Source of the DNA: Candidatus Halobeggiatoa sp. HSG11
GTDB taxonomy: Bacteria; Pseudomonadota; Gammaproteobacteria; Beggiatoales; Beggiatoaceae
DNA: 52,299 nt
NCBI GenBank assembly: GCA_030378105.1
Contig: JAUCGL010000014.1
Coordinates: forward strand, 1-52,299
Reading direction: 5' to 3'
Under the pieces are notes generated by a model. The model did not search any database. It saw only the letters and a list, made by a program, of their open reading frames with translations, and was not told the origin of the DNA. Positions 45,120 to 52,299 of this stretch are shown here, in pieces. Position numbers and translations under genes: made by a program. Positions within the stretch are counted from its first letter, which is position 1, and each line of letters begins with the position of its first letter.

Positions 45120-47813
45120 CTATGTATATTCATTATATAATTCAAATAGATACCCTATCCTAGCCATTTCATTGGGGAATGGTTTGGGGCGGTAGCAAAG
45201 GTCAACGGCTTTATCAAGAGTTTGATGAGCTTTGACTAGTTTTGGTGGCATGGTTAATGGATCGTATAAATCGGCCAGACTGCTATCAGGAAATTCAGCC
45301 CGCACATCCAAAATTTTTTGAGCGGCTTTTTCTACTTTGGTTGTATTCTTTTTGGCTGGGTCTTTGGGCCAAGGGAAGTTGTTGTAAACTATACCTTTTG
45401 AGTATCTGAAATCACTTTTTAATCTTCCACAAGTATATTTTACCCACGCCATGTGCATTATTGATGTCAAAATTCCAAAATGATATTTTGTAGCGTTTGG
45501 AATAGACATGCAAGTATCGCTTATAATATAGTTTTTATCAAAAAATCCCATTGGTATGTATTTGCGGTTTTCTGAAGATACTCTTGGTACTACTATAGAA
45601 CTATCTGCTCTGTTTCGGTCTCTAAATAATGTTGGTGTAAGTGAATGTTTTTGAGTTGAAGGAGCTTTGCTCGCTAATCTAAATTCCTTAACTTTCTGTA
45701 CTCTATCCAACACAAATGGCATTGATTTCAATTCCTGTGGTTCTATTCCTTCTAACCATAAGCACCATCTATTTTTTTGATTTAAAAACTCTTTTGCACT
45801 AACTAATGGCAAAATATATTTTTTTGCTTTTGGTTCTAATTTTAAAAAATCTGATAATTCATCATCATTTATTATTAAATTTCCGCCATCTAACGGCATG
45901 TTACCAAATGACATCTTTGGAACTTCACAAATTGGTTTATTTTTTCTAACTATAACAAGGTCATTAGCATCAATCAAATAAGGATTTATATTTTTTACTT
46001 TCAATTGAGCAGCTTCACCTTTAATATCAGAATAAACAAACAAGTATTTATTATTTATATCAAAATTGGAAAAACCGATAATTATGCAATAAACTGCTGC
46101 TTTTCCCTTAGCTTCATTATTCCATTTAAAAGTATTATGTGCAAAATGAATTTTAATGCCAAAATTATTAAGCATTTCATACCACAAAACACCAACTTGT
46201 TCACCTTGTGTTATAGAATTAGTGGAAACAAAAGCAATTTTTATGTTAGTATTTTGAATATATTTAGAGGCCAATAGATACCAAGCAGAAACATAATCCA
46301 ATATTTTTCCGTTAGTTACTCCTAAAAATATATTAGCCATTTCTTCCCGTTGCTCTTTATTAAGTAATTTTGAACCAATAAACGGTGGATTCCCAAGTAT
46401 ATAATTTAACTTGTTTTTTGGAACAACAGCCTCCCAATCAATTCGCAACGCATTCCCATGCACAACATTAGCAGACTTCCACAATGGCAACCTCGTAAAA
46501 TACTGCCCAAACTCCTCCGAAACCAACAAATTCATCTGATGATCCATCAACCACATCGCTACCTCAGAAATTCGCACCGGCCACTCATCATACTCAATCC
46601 CATAAAACTGATCCACCTCAACCAACACCAACAAATCAATATTAAACACCTGTTGACTACCTTTCAACTCCCGCAAAACTTCAAGCTCCAACAACCGTAA
46701 CTCACGATAAGAAATAATCAAAAAATTCCCACACCCACAAGCCGGGTCCAAAAATTTAAGCTGTGCCAACTTCTTATGAAAAGCCTTCAACTTGGTCTTA
46801 TTCTTCTTAACCTTCCCAAACTCCTCCCACAACTCATCCAAAAACAACGGCTTAATCAACTTCATAATATTCTTCTCAGAAGTATAATGAGCTCCCAAAT
46901 TCCGCCTTTCATCCGACTTCATCACTGCCTGAAACATAGAACCAAAAATAGCCGGCGAAATCTTCCCCCAATCAAGCCCACAACAATCCAACAACATCTC
47001 CCGCATCTGTGAATTAAACGCTGGAATTGGTAACGGCTCCTCAAACAACTTACCATTAATATACGGAAACTGATTCAAAGACTCATCCAAGTTTTTCAAT
47101 CGCTTAGAACGTGGTGTATTCAAAACCTGAAAAAATTCCGACAACAAAGTCCCCAAACTGTTTCCGTCAATCCCTGTTTTAACCTCCACAAACTCCTTAA
47201 ACAAATCCTGCTCAAAAATCCCAGTACTATCCGCAAACAAACAAAACAATATCCGCACCAACAACACTTCCAACGGATGACCATTATAACCATTATCCTC
47301 AAGCAAATCACGCAACTTACCCAACAACTCAGCAGCTTTTATATTAACCGGGTCTTCTTCCTTAAAAACCCGCTTCTGATAACCAGCGATAAAACCAAAC
47401 AACTTAATATTATCATGCAACTCACTGATATTAAACTCATATTCTGTAGAATCATCCAGATCATACAAGCGAAACTTTTCAAAATCGGACACCAACACAT
47501 ATTTTGGCAATTCCCGTTCCTTCAAACCACTAAAATAATCCAATGCTTGCGAATAAGCCCTATCTAAATTCTTACCTTTTGACTTATGTTCAACCAACAA
47601 AGTACCTTTCCAAAACAGGTCAATAAAACCATATTTATCATTTAATTTTTTAACCGACTGCTCAAACGAAGCCAATCGCCTCCGACTCATTCCAAAAATA
47701 TGAAAAAAACCATCCCAAAACGACTTCGCTTCAGCATGTTCCCTTGTTTCTCCTTGCCATTCCTTGGAAAATTTTAACGCCCTGTCCTTAATTTCATTCC
47801 AACTTAAAGCCAT
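45120..47813 (-). CDS. Type IIL (MmeI-like) restriction-modification enzyme
   Basis: A single-chain enzyme (897 residues) that both methylates adenine and cuts DNA. An N-terminal nuclease domain has Asp65, then Glu75-His-Lys77 (IDLFWKGTLLVEHKSKG), matching the D-x9-ExK spacing known for MmeI. A helical spacer (about 130-330) leads to the gamma-class N6-adenine methyltransferase, with motif X-like GAHYTSEKNI, motif I FLDPACGCGNF (about 355) and motif IV GNPPF (about 472). The remaining C-terminal half should be the target-recognition domain that sets specificity. All key residues are intact, so it is probably active; a methyltransferase-only role is the alternative. Base composition shifts sharply at about 46430, just before motif IV, as if the halves had different histories. 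Confidence 0.87.
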   Translation of the reverse strand: MALSWNEIKDRALKFSKEWQGETREHAEAKSFWDGFFHIFGMSRRRLASFEQSVKKLNDKYGFIDLFWKGTLLVEHKSKGKNLDRAYSQALDYFSGLKERELPKYVLVSDFEKFRLYDLDDSTEYEFNISELHDNIKLFGFIAGYQKRVFKEEDPVNIKAAELLGKLRDLLEDNGYNGHPLEVLLVRILFCLFADSTGIFEQDLFKEFVEVKTGIDGNSLGTLLSEFFQVLNTPRSKRLKNLDESLNQFPYINGKLFEEPLPIPAFNSQMREMLLDCCGLDWGKISPAIFGSMFQAVMKSDERRNLGAHYTSEKNIMKLIKPLFLDELWEEFGKVKKNKTKLKAFHKKLAQLKFLDPACGCGNFLIISYRELRLLELEVLRELKGSQQVFNIDLLVLVEVDQFYGIEYDEWPVRISEVAMWLMDHQMNLLVSEEFGQYFTRLPLWKSANVVHGNALRIDWEAVVPKNKLNYILGNPPFIGSKLLNKEQREEMANIFLGVTNGKILDYVSAWYLLASKYIQNTNIKIAFVSTNSITQGEQVGVLWYEMLNNFGIKIHFAHNTFKWNNEAKGKAAVYCIIIGFSNFDINNKYLFVYSDIKGEAAQLKVKNINPYLIDANDLVIVRKNKPICEVPKMSFGNMPLDGGNLIINDDELSDFLKLEPKAKKYILPLVSAKEFLNQKNRWCLWLEGIEPQELKSMPFVLDRVQKVKEFRLASKAPSTQKHSLTPTLFRDRNRADSSIVVPRVSSENRKYIPMGFFDKNYIISDTCMSIPNATKYHFGILTSIMHMAWVKYTCGRLKSDFRYSKGIVYNNFPWPKDPAKKNTTKVEKAAQKILDVRAEFPDSSLADLYDPLTMPPKLVKAHQTLDKAVDLCYRPKPFPNEMARIGYLFELYNEYT

Positions 47814-47866
47814 TTAATTAAATTCCTTGTTTAATTCTACTTTGTCACCTTAACCATTCAATAAAC

Positions 47867-48635
47867 TTACGGAACTGATTTTCGTTGAGGAACAACAAGT
47901 TTTGGGTCTTCCAAATAAATTTTTTTGTCTTTGTGTACGTCAGCCATGAATATTTCATCAACATTCTCAAATGGATATTCTCCATTACAATCCATCACAC
48001 TCAGTTATAGCGAATACCATTGTTTCTTGCCTGATAAATCATTTCCAATGCTTGTTCTTGTTTGAAAATAATTTTATCTTCGGGAATACCAGCATCCAAA
48101 CAGCGTTGTTTATCATCTGTCCAAACTTCGGGCAAATATAACTGTTCATCTATCAATGTTGCTCGATTTTCACAAGCAAGTGCAATAAAAACAGCAACTT
48201 GACTATTATCTACTGTAACCTTCAGTTAGGCATTCCATTGGCGAGAAACACCAACTGATTTTGTACCTTTTTTCGCAAAGCATGATTCATCAACAACAAC
48301 TATCCTCTTTTCCACCCAATTGAGCATCTGCTTCTTTGGCAACTTGATTCAAAACTTCCCTTTCATCCCAGTCAGATTCACTGATAAAATGTTGTAATGA
48401 TTGACTATCTGTAACAGGTACTATTTCTGCCATGTGTTCCATGTTTTTTCTACCTTTTTCAGCCTGAATCAAACCTTTAATATACTGAAATAATGGTTTT
48501 TCCCATGTATTTGTTTGACCAATAAAATAAACAGTGACGAAAATCGTACACAAAATTCTGTTAAATGTTTTGCTATGTCGTATAAATTTTCGGATGAATC
48601 ATTTGCTCTTTGATATGTGTCATTTTTTTAGTCAT
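47867..48635 (-). pseudogene. Decayed IS701-family transposase
   Basis: Leftward reading recovers an IS701-type DDE transposase in pieces. DSSENLYDIAKHLTEFCVRF is in one frame. An open piece follows (QYIKGLIQAEKGRKNMEHMA ... WDEREVLNQVAKEADAQLGG), then VVVDESCFAKKGTKSVGVSR, DNSQVAVFIALACENRATLI, LYLPEVWTDDKQRC and finally EIFMADVHKDKKIYLEDPKL before a stop. At least three frameshifts or stops and an internal deletion separate them, and the C-terminal third is missing. No terminal inverted repeats are recognisable. It marks old mobile-element activity beside the restriction gene. Nothing else is seen in 47814-48775. Confidence 0.85.
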
Positions 48636-48775
48636 AATAATTTGTTAAATTAGCCATTTTAACAATATTATATATATTTTTCAAACTGTTAAATTTGACA
48701 AAGTAGAATTATGAAGTTTTTGATAATAAAATACCCAAGTAGAAAGGCAACTAAGCAATATATTGTAGGTAGTTA

Positions 48776-49090
48776 ATGATAAAATTAGATGAAGAAGAAC
48801 AAGGAATTTTAGAAGCTTTTGAGGTAGGTGAATTTAAATCTGATATGATACCTGCTAGAAAAATTTTTATTGAGCAATCAGCAGATTATACTTTTAGAAA
48901 AAGCAAGAGAATTAAAATAGAAATATTGGAACAAGATTTTACAGTTCTTGAAAGAAAATCTTTAGAAGAGGGAATGTCTTATCAGACTTTGATAGCTAGT
49001 GTTATTCATAAATATATTTCTGGTAGTTTGTGTGATGTTACGGTTAATAAACAACCATCCGCTAAAAGATGGGAGGGTAGAGAGAAATAA
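48776..49090 (+). CDS. CopG/ribbon-helix-helix-type antitoxin (orphan)
   Basis: A 104-residue acidic-start protein (IKLDEEEQGILEAFEVGEFK) with a C-terminal DNA-binding segment, RIKIEILEQDFTVLERKSLE followed by EGMSYQTLIASVIHKYISG. This is the beta strand plus two helices of ribbon-helix-helix antitoxins that normally pair with a RelE/BrnT-like toxin encoded just upstream. Upstream here is only 140 bp of gene-free DNA and a dead transposase, so the toxin gene has been lost or moved. An AGGTAG lies 5 nt before the ATG. It may act as an orphan anti-toxin or a repressor. Confidence 0.75.
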   Translation: MIKLDEEEQGILEAFEVGEFKSDMIPARKIFIEQSADYTFRKSKRIKIEILEQDFTVLERKSLEEGMSYQTLIASVIHKYISGSLCDVTVNKQPSAKRWEGREK

Positions 49091-49092
49091 CC

Positions 49093-49152
49093 GTTTCGCT
49101 GAAAAATTGATTAGTTCACGGAATATGGGTATTCCGTGAAATTTCTGTGAAA
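49093..49152 (+). repeat. 60-bp direct repeat, left copy (contains family G hairpin 3)
   Basis: GTTTCGCTGAAAAATTGATT through ATTTCTGTGAAA, identical except one base to 51402-51461. It includes the hairpin TTCACGGAAT / ATTCCGTGAA (49115-49140), which also sits 3' of both converging genes here. The two copies bracket the AAA-DUF4435 pair. Confidence 0.85.
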
Positions 49153-49169
49153 ATCCTTCAAAATTATTT

Positions 49170-50054
49170 TTAATTTAACACTTTATCAAAAAAATCCTCC
49201 AATTCGGTATCAACCAAGTCGTTATTTTTTATAATATCTGCTAAAGCACCACGTTCTGATGTCATATCTTTAAAAATATTACCAAACATATCTTTGCGTT
49301 CTAAACGTGCTAAAACACGCTTGCCATCCAATAAACGACTCAATTTATCCCAGCGTGTATTATTATCTTGTTCTTGTTCAGCAAATGCTTCTATTTTAGA
49401 ATAATGTTCTGAAAAAATACTGTCATCAATTTGTAAATGTTCTTTAACCTTTTTTCCTAAATTTTGGCCATTTAATTGTTTTCCAAATACTTCTCTTATC
49501 TTATTCGATGTGTTTACACCATTAGTTGATAAAATTGTTATTGTAATAAAATCCTTTTCTTTATTAATTAGTTTCTTTGCTATTGAATTAACAGACATTA
49601 CATTTCGGGATAATTTTTTATTTACCATCAATTTTTGCAAAGCTTCAGGTTTTAATAAATAATTTTCCATTTCCCAACGTCTCAATATATGAATATACTC
49701 ACCAAAAATTTTGGAATCAAAAAATATTTGCTCATTAGTCTCCCAGAATGTTTCATCATATTGTTTAGCTTTCTTTTTATCTTCTGGTTTTGACAATAAA
49801 ACATCTCTATCAACAATACCAAAAGCAACTTTACCTCTATCTATTTCTTCTTTAACTCTAGCAATTACCTGTTTACATCCTCCACCACCTTGTCCCGTTT
49901 GTGGTTCTGTGTTTTCAAAACTAATTTGATCTTGTAAGTGAAAAAACCATTTATTCCCAATTATTTCAAGGTCATCTTCTGATTCTAAAAAAACTTTAAT
50001 ACCACCTAAGTAATCACTTGTTATGTTACTTAATTCACTTATAATTTCCCATAT
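49170..50054 (-). CDS. DUF4435 / Toprim nuclease-like protein (AriB-like), non-ATG start
   Basis: The open frame continues 86 codons beyond the first conventional start (TTG at 49796) to an ATA at 50054, preceded by AGGA at ideal spacing. The extended 294-residue product includes a Toprim-like acidic set: Glu24 in KVFLESEDDLEII and the Asp pair in GIVDRD (residues 82 and 84). A Gly-rich TGQGGGGCKQV lies between them. The C-terminal part has WEMENYLLKPEAL and a helical end. DUF4435 proteins with a partner ATPase include the AriB effector of the PARIS anti-phage system. The stop of the ATPase gene is only 7 nt upstream, so they form one operon. It starts with ATA, is mutated at the start, or is frameshifted near it. 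Start position is uncertain; family call is moderate. Confidence 0.65.
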   Translation of the reverse strand: MWEIISELSNITSDYLGGIKVFLESEDDLEIIGNKWFFHLQDQISFENTEPQTGQGGGGCKQVIARVKEEIDRGKVAFGIVDRDVLLSKPEDKKKAKQYDETFWETNEQIFFDSKIFGEYIHILRRWEMENYLLKPEALQKLMVNKKLSRNVMSVNSIAKKLINKEKDFITITILSTNGVNTSNKIREVFGKQLNGQNLGKKVKEHLQIDDSIFSEHYSKIEAFAEQEQDNNTRWDKLSRLLDGKRVLARLERKDMFGNIFKDMTSERGALADIIKNNDLVDTELEDFFDKVLN

Positions 50055-50061
50055 TTTATTC

Positions 50062-51213
50062 CTATTTTAAGTCTTCAATCAGATGTCCACCTTTGATCAA
50101 TTCTCTTTCTTTGCCTTTTTCGATAATATTTAAAGTATTAACATAAGTATCAAGAATTTCTACAGAATGAGTGGTAATCATTACGGTTACTCCGGGATTA
50201 TCAGTTGCAAAAGCTTTGAGTGCGTTAAATAATTTATGTTGCCAGCGAAGATGTAAATGTACGTCAAATTCATCAATCAGCACTATAGTATTTTGCGTCA
50301 TATGTGTACCAATTCGCAAAAATAATTGCAACAGATTTTTTTCACCACTACTCAAACGATCAAGACGGTGGGTAGATTCATCAGTACACCGAATAATCGC
50401 TTCTGGTGGTTCTCTACGCACATCTTCCAGATGTTTTTCTGAACTATAAAAAAGTTGTTTGTTAATTAGGTCACGAGCCTTTTCAAATCGTCCATCATCC
50501 AGCCATTTAAGCCAAAATAGCAAATTATCTAAAGAATATGACCAAGTTTCATCATGTGGCATAAAACGATGTACTGTTTGATAACCCCAATGGGCAGCTT
50601 TGGTGATATTACGTTGACTATTAATATTTATAGGTGGAATATCACGATATGCAGAAAAATACATTAAGGTTGGGCCATGATACAAACTTTCTCCAAAATG
50701 CTCAGGAGAAGTATCAATACTGGTTTGGATGACGGTGAGAAAATCAGCAACAAAGTCATTACTGCTATTACTGATTAATGGTTCTAATTTTCCAGCAACT
50801 CGATTAAAATAACCACAACGATACCAATGTTCGGATTGGTGTTTTTGTAAGTCATTTTTTGACCAAACTTTTAAAGATAAATCTGTGTTTGAGCAACCAG
50901 CAAGAATGGATAAAATAAATTGGTGATCACGTCCTTCCCAATGTACACGAATTAATATATCTAACTGTGCTCTTCCTCGTCCACTATCTAAGTCTTCTTG
51001 TCCATAATTTTTAGGATTTTCTGTACCAAGTAAGCTAATAAGGCTGGTAAAAGTATTAAATACAGTAGTTTTACCAAATCCATTTGGTGCTACAAGCATA
51101 TAAAAATTACATGGTTGACCATTTTCGTGTACAAAGTTTATTTCATAAGGGTTGGTGAATGGGCCAATATTTTCTAGGGTTAAGGCTATTGGTCGGAATT
51201 CATAGATGGTCAT
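50062..51213 (-). CDS. ABC/AAA_15-21-type ATPase (AriA-like)
   Basis: A 383-residue SMC/ABC-like ATPase. N-terminal LENIGPFTNPYEINF leads to Walker A VAPNGFGKTTVFNTF (about 43-57). The middle region is helical (about 90-290). An ABC signature LDRLSSGEKNLLQL (about 292), Walker B NTIVLIDEFDVHLH (about 317-330) and switch His in MITTHSVEIL (about 352) follow. It is the first gene of a two-gene operon with a DUF4435 protein, the layout of PARIS (AriA ATPase holding the AriB nuclease until an anti-restriction protein is sensed). A generic OLD-like or other ATPase-effector pair is the alternative. Co-location with a restriction enzyme fits a defence role. Confidence 0.82.
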   Translation of the reverse strand: MTIYEFRPIALTLENIGPFTNPYEINFVHENGQPCNFYMLVAPNGFGKTTVFNTFTSLISLLGTENPKNYGQEDLDSGRGRAQLDILIRVHWEGRDHQFILSILAGCSNTDLSLKVWSKNDLQKHQSEHWYRCGYFNRVAGKLEPLISNSSNDFVADFLTVIQTSIDTSPEHFGESLYHGPTLMYFSAYRDIPPININSQRNITKAAHWGYQTVHRFMPHDETWSYSLDNLLFWLKWLDDGRFEKARDLINKQLFYSSEKHLEDVRREPPEAIIRCTDESTHRLDRLSSGEKNLLQLFLRIGTHMTQNTIVLIDEFDVHLHLRWQHKLFNALKAFATDNPGVTVMITTHSVEILDTYVNTLNIIEKGKERELIKGGHLIEDLK

Positions 51214-51265
51214 AGGCTTATTTTTGGTTAAATGGTGAATAGCGATTTGAATATCATATCTGCTA

Positions 51266-51400
51266 ACATACGCTGCGAGACATGGAGAGGCGAAGCCGAA
51301 GTCGAGTAGTCCGCAACTAGATGAGAGTTCTGAAATTTGAAGAAATAGTTAAGCGAAGCTAATTAAGTGCGGAGTCGCCCGATGAGACCTGACTATAGCT
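51266..51400. other. GC-richer, possibly structured gene-free stretch
   Basis: The stretch CGCTGCGAGACATGGAGAGG to GATGAGACCTGACTATAGC is visibly richer in G+C than all neighbouring gaps and has no open frame. It contains GGCGAAGCC (self-pairing) and GGCGA...TCGCC complementarity. It lies upstream of the ATPase start. I cannot name it; a structured RNA or mobile-intron scar is possible. Confidence 0.35.
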
Positions 51401-51401
51401 T

Positions 51402-51461
51402 GTTTCGCTGAAAAATTGATTAATTCACGGAATATGGGTATTCCGTGAAATTTCTGTGAAA
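51402..51461 (+). repeat. 60-bp direct repeat, right copy (contains family G hairpin 4)
   Basis: Matches 49093-49152 with one mismatch. The hairpin TTCACGGAAT / ATTCCGTGAA spans 51424-51449 and lies about 65 nt 3' of the leftward propeller lipoprotein gene. Confidence 0.85.
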
Positions 51462-51513
51462 CTTCTTTAAAATATTGAGGTAGTTCGTTTCCTCACCACC
51501 TCATACAAGCCAT

Positions 51514-52191
51514 CTATTTAAAACAAGCTTCAATTGGTAATGCAATTCCTTCTATATCATTAAACGGTTTAGTTGGTATATCTGCTTCTTCAATAATTTC
51601 ACATTTTTTGGCATCAAAGGTATGAATATTGAAACTTTCATCATTATTTATGCCTATTAGCAAAAAACCATCTGGCATCATTTCAAGAGCTTCAGTTTCG
51701 CCAAGCAGATTAGGACATGTTTTTAACTCTTCTGCTTCCATATCATATATTAAGAGTTTGGTATCTGAAGAACCATAAAAGATGGTATGACCTTCATCTT
51801 GACTTAATGTTAATCCTTCTATTGGTTCGTTATAGGGTTCTCTTAAAGTACCTATACCAGTTGTTAAATCAATGGTAATTAAGCCATCATCTTTTGCCCA
51901 TGCCCATAATGTACCATCGGGACTAAATGCGAGGTCTTCGATTTCATTGAAACCGGTGCTACCAACTGATAGAAGTTCACCGGTTTGTCCATCTACAATA
52001 TAAAGATGTCCTTTATTTTCTTCACTATCATCACCAGAAGCTAAGTAAATAATGCCGGTTATTGGGTCAATGGCAATCGCTTCTAAATCATGTTCTTGGT
52101 ATAATGGCCCTAGTTTTGTGACCTTGAAATCATCAAAATTAATAGTGAATATTTGTGAGTCATTAAGTCCTTTATCCTGACAGCCTGACAA
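51514..52191 (-). CDS. Beta-propeller lipoprotein with disrupted signal peptide
   Basis: A 225-residue all-beta protein with repeated propeller strands (DLEAIAIDPITGIIYLASGD, EIEDLAFSPDGTLWAWAKDD, DIEGIALP). The first conventional start (TTG at 52191) falls inside a lipobox: LSGC precedes the mature QDKG. In frame upstream are the hydrophobic residues LCSFFIL but no start codon. An ATG at 52210 would supply the signal (MLFF...ILLSGC) if the A-run at 52198-52204 had six instead of seven bases. So the gene is either frameshifted in a homopolymer or starts unusually. It is probably an outer-membrane or periplasmic lipoprotein of unknown ligand. No gene is seen in 52192-52299. Confidence 0.7.
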   Translation of the reverse strand: MSGCQDKGLNDSQIFTINFDDFKVTKLGPLYQEHDLEAIAIDPITGIIYLASGDDSEENKGHLYIVDGQTGELLSVGSTGFNEIEDLAFSPDGTLWAWAKDDGLITIDLTTGIGTLREPYNEPIEGLTLSQDEGHTIFYGSSDTKLLIYDMEAEELKTCPNLLGETEALEMMPDGFLLIGINNDESFNIHTFDAKKCEIIEEADIPTKPFNDIEGIALPIEACFK

Positions 52192-52299
52192 AAGTATAAA
52201 AAAAGAGCATAATAGGTTTAATTAACAACCTAAAACAGACATAAATAAAAAATGAAAATCCTTGACCCATTATTAACAACTTTATCAAATTTTCTATCT

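Noticed and set aside
46458-46700. Rightward open frames in the type IIL gene (also 46776-47012 and 47277-47567)
   Set aside because: They are antisense shadows made possible by the A+C-rich strand skew; compositions are implausible (Pro/His/Gln/Leu runs).
48290-48553. 87-residue protein as an independent gene
   Set aside because: It is the longest surviving open piece of the decayed IS701 transposase.

Overview
The window is an AT-rich bacterial chromosome segment. AlgC, YchF, RecB, TrkA and a MshL-type secretin all look gammaproteobacterial. Giant sensor kinases with two-component-type propellers and a dense load of short palindromic repeats suggest a large sulfur bacterium of the Thiotrichales (Beggiatoa, Thioploca or Thiomargarita relatives). 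That placement is inference from style, since no rRNA or tRNA gene is visible.

Layout. 1-6.1 kb: trkA, an orphan MshL-like secretin lipoprotein, and a secreted metallophosphatase coupled to a tiny lipoprotein. 6.1-11.6 kb: a 1833-residue sensor joining a 14-blade periplasmic propeller to a histidine kinase, a receiver, two PAS domains and an adenylate cyclase. 12.4-19.9 kb: an alpha/beta hydrolase, LemA divergent from a DUF3137 protein, a small Cys-rich protein, a broken cyclase remnant, algC with a small membrane protein, and ychF. 20.5-27.7 kb: two tandem, paralogous Cache/PAS hybrid kinases. 28.3-34.0 kb: a second 14-blade propeller hybrid kinase followed closely by a REC-GGDEF diguanylate cyclase and a ZnuA-like binding protein. 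34.5-39.0 kb: two membrane-anchored STAND-type ATPases around a small Gly/Cys-tailed membrane protein. 39.2-45.0 kb: a two-partner-secretion exoprotein and recB. 45.1-51.2 kb: a defence-like island with an MmeI-like type IIL restriction-modification enzyme, a decayed IS701-type transposase, an orphan antitoxin, and an AAA ATPase plus DUF4435/Toprim pair resembling the PARIS anti-phage system. The window ends with a propeller lipoprotein whose start is disrupted.

Two themes stand out. First, signalling: five giant or medium sensory proteins occupy about 19 kb, and two related propeller receptors lead to different second messengers, cAMP (fused cyclase) and c-di-GMP (adjacent GGDEF protein). 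Second, repeats: at least eight families of palindromic or MITE-like elements fill almost every gap. One full-length copy has terminal inverted repeats and a 5-bp target duplication. One family exists in two copies whose hairpin core is flipped relative to its flanks. A hairpin family sits just 3' of genes, and a 60-bp direct repeat brackets the PARIS-like pair. No CRISPR array, tRNA, rRNA or complete insertion sequence was seen.
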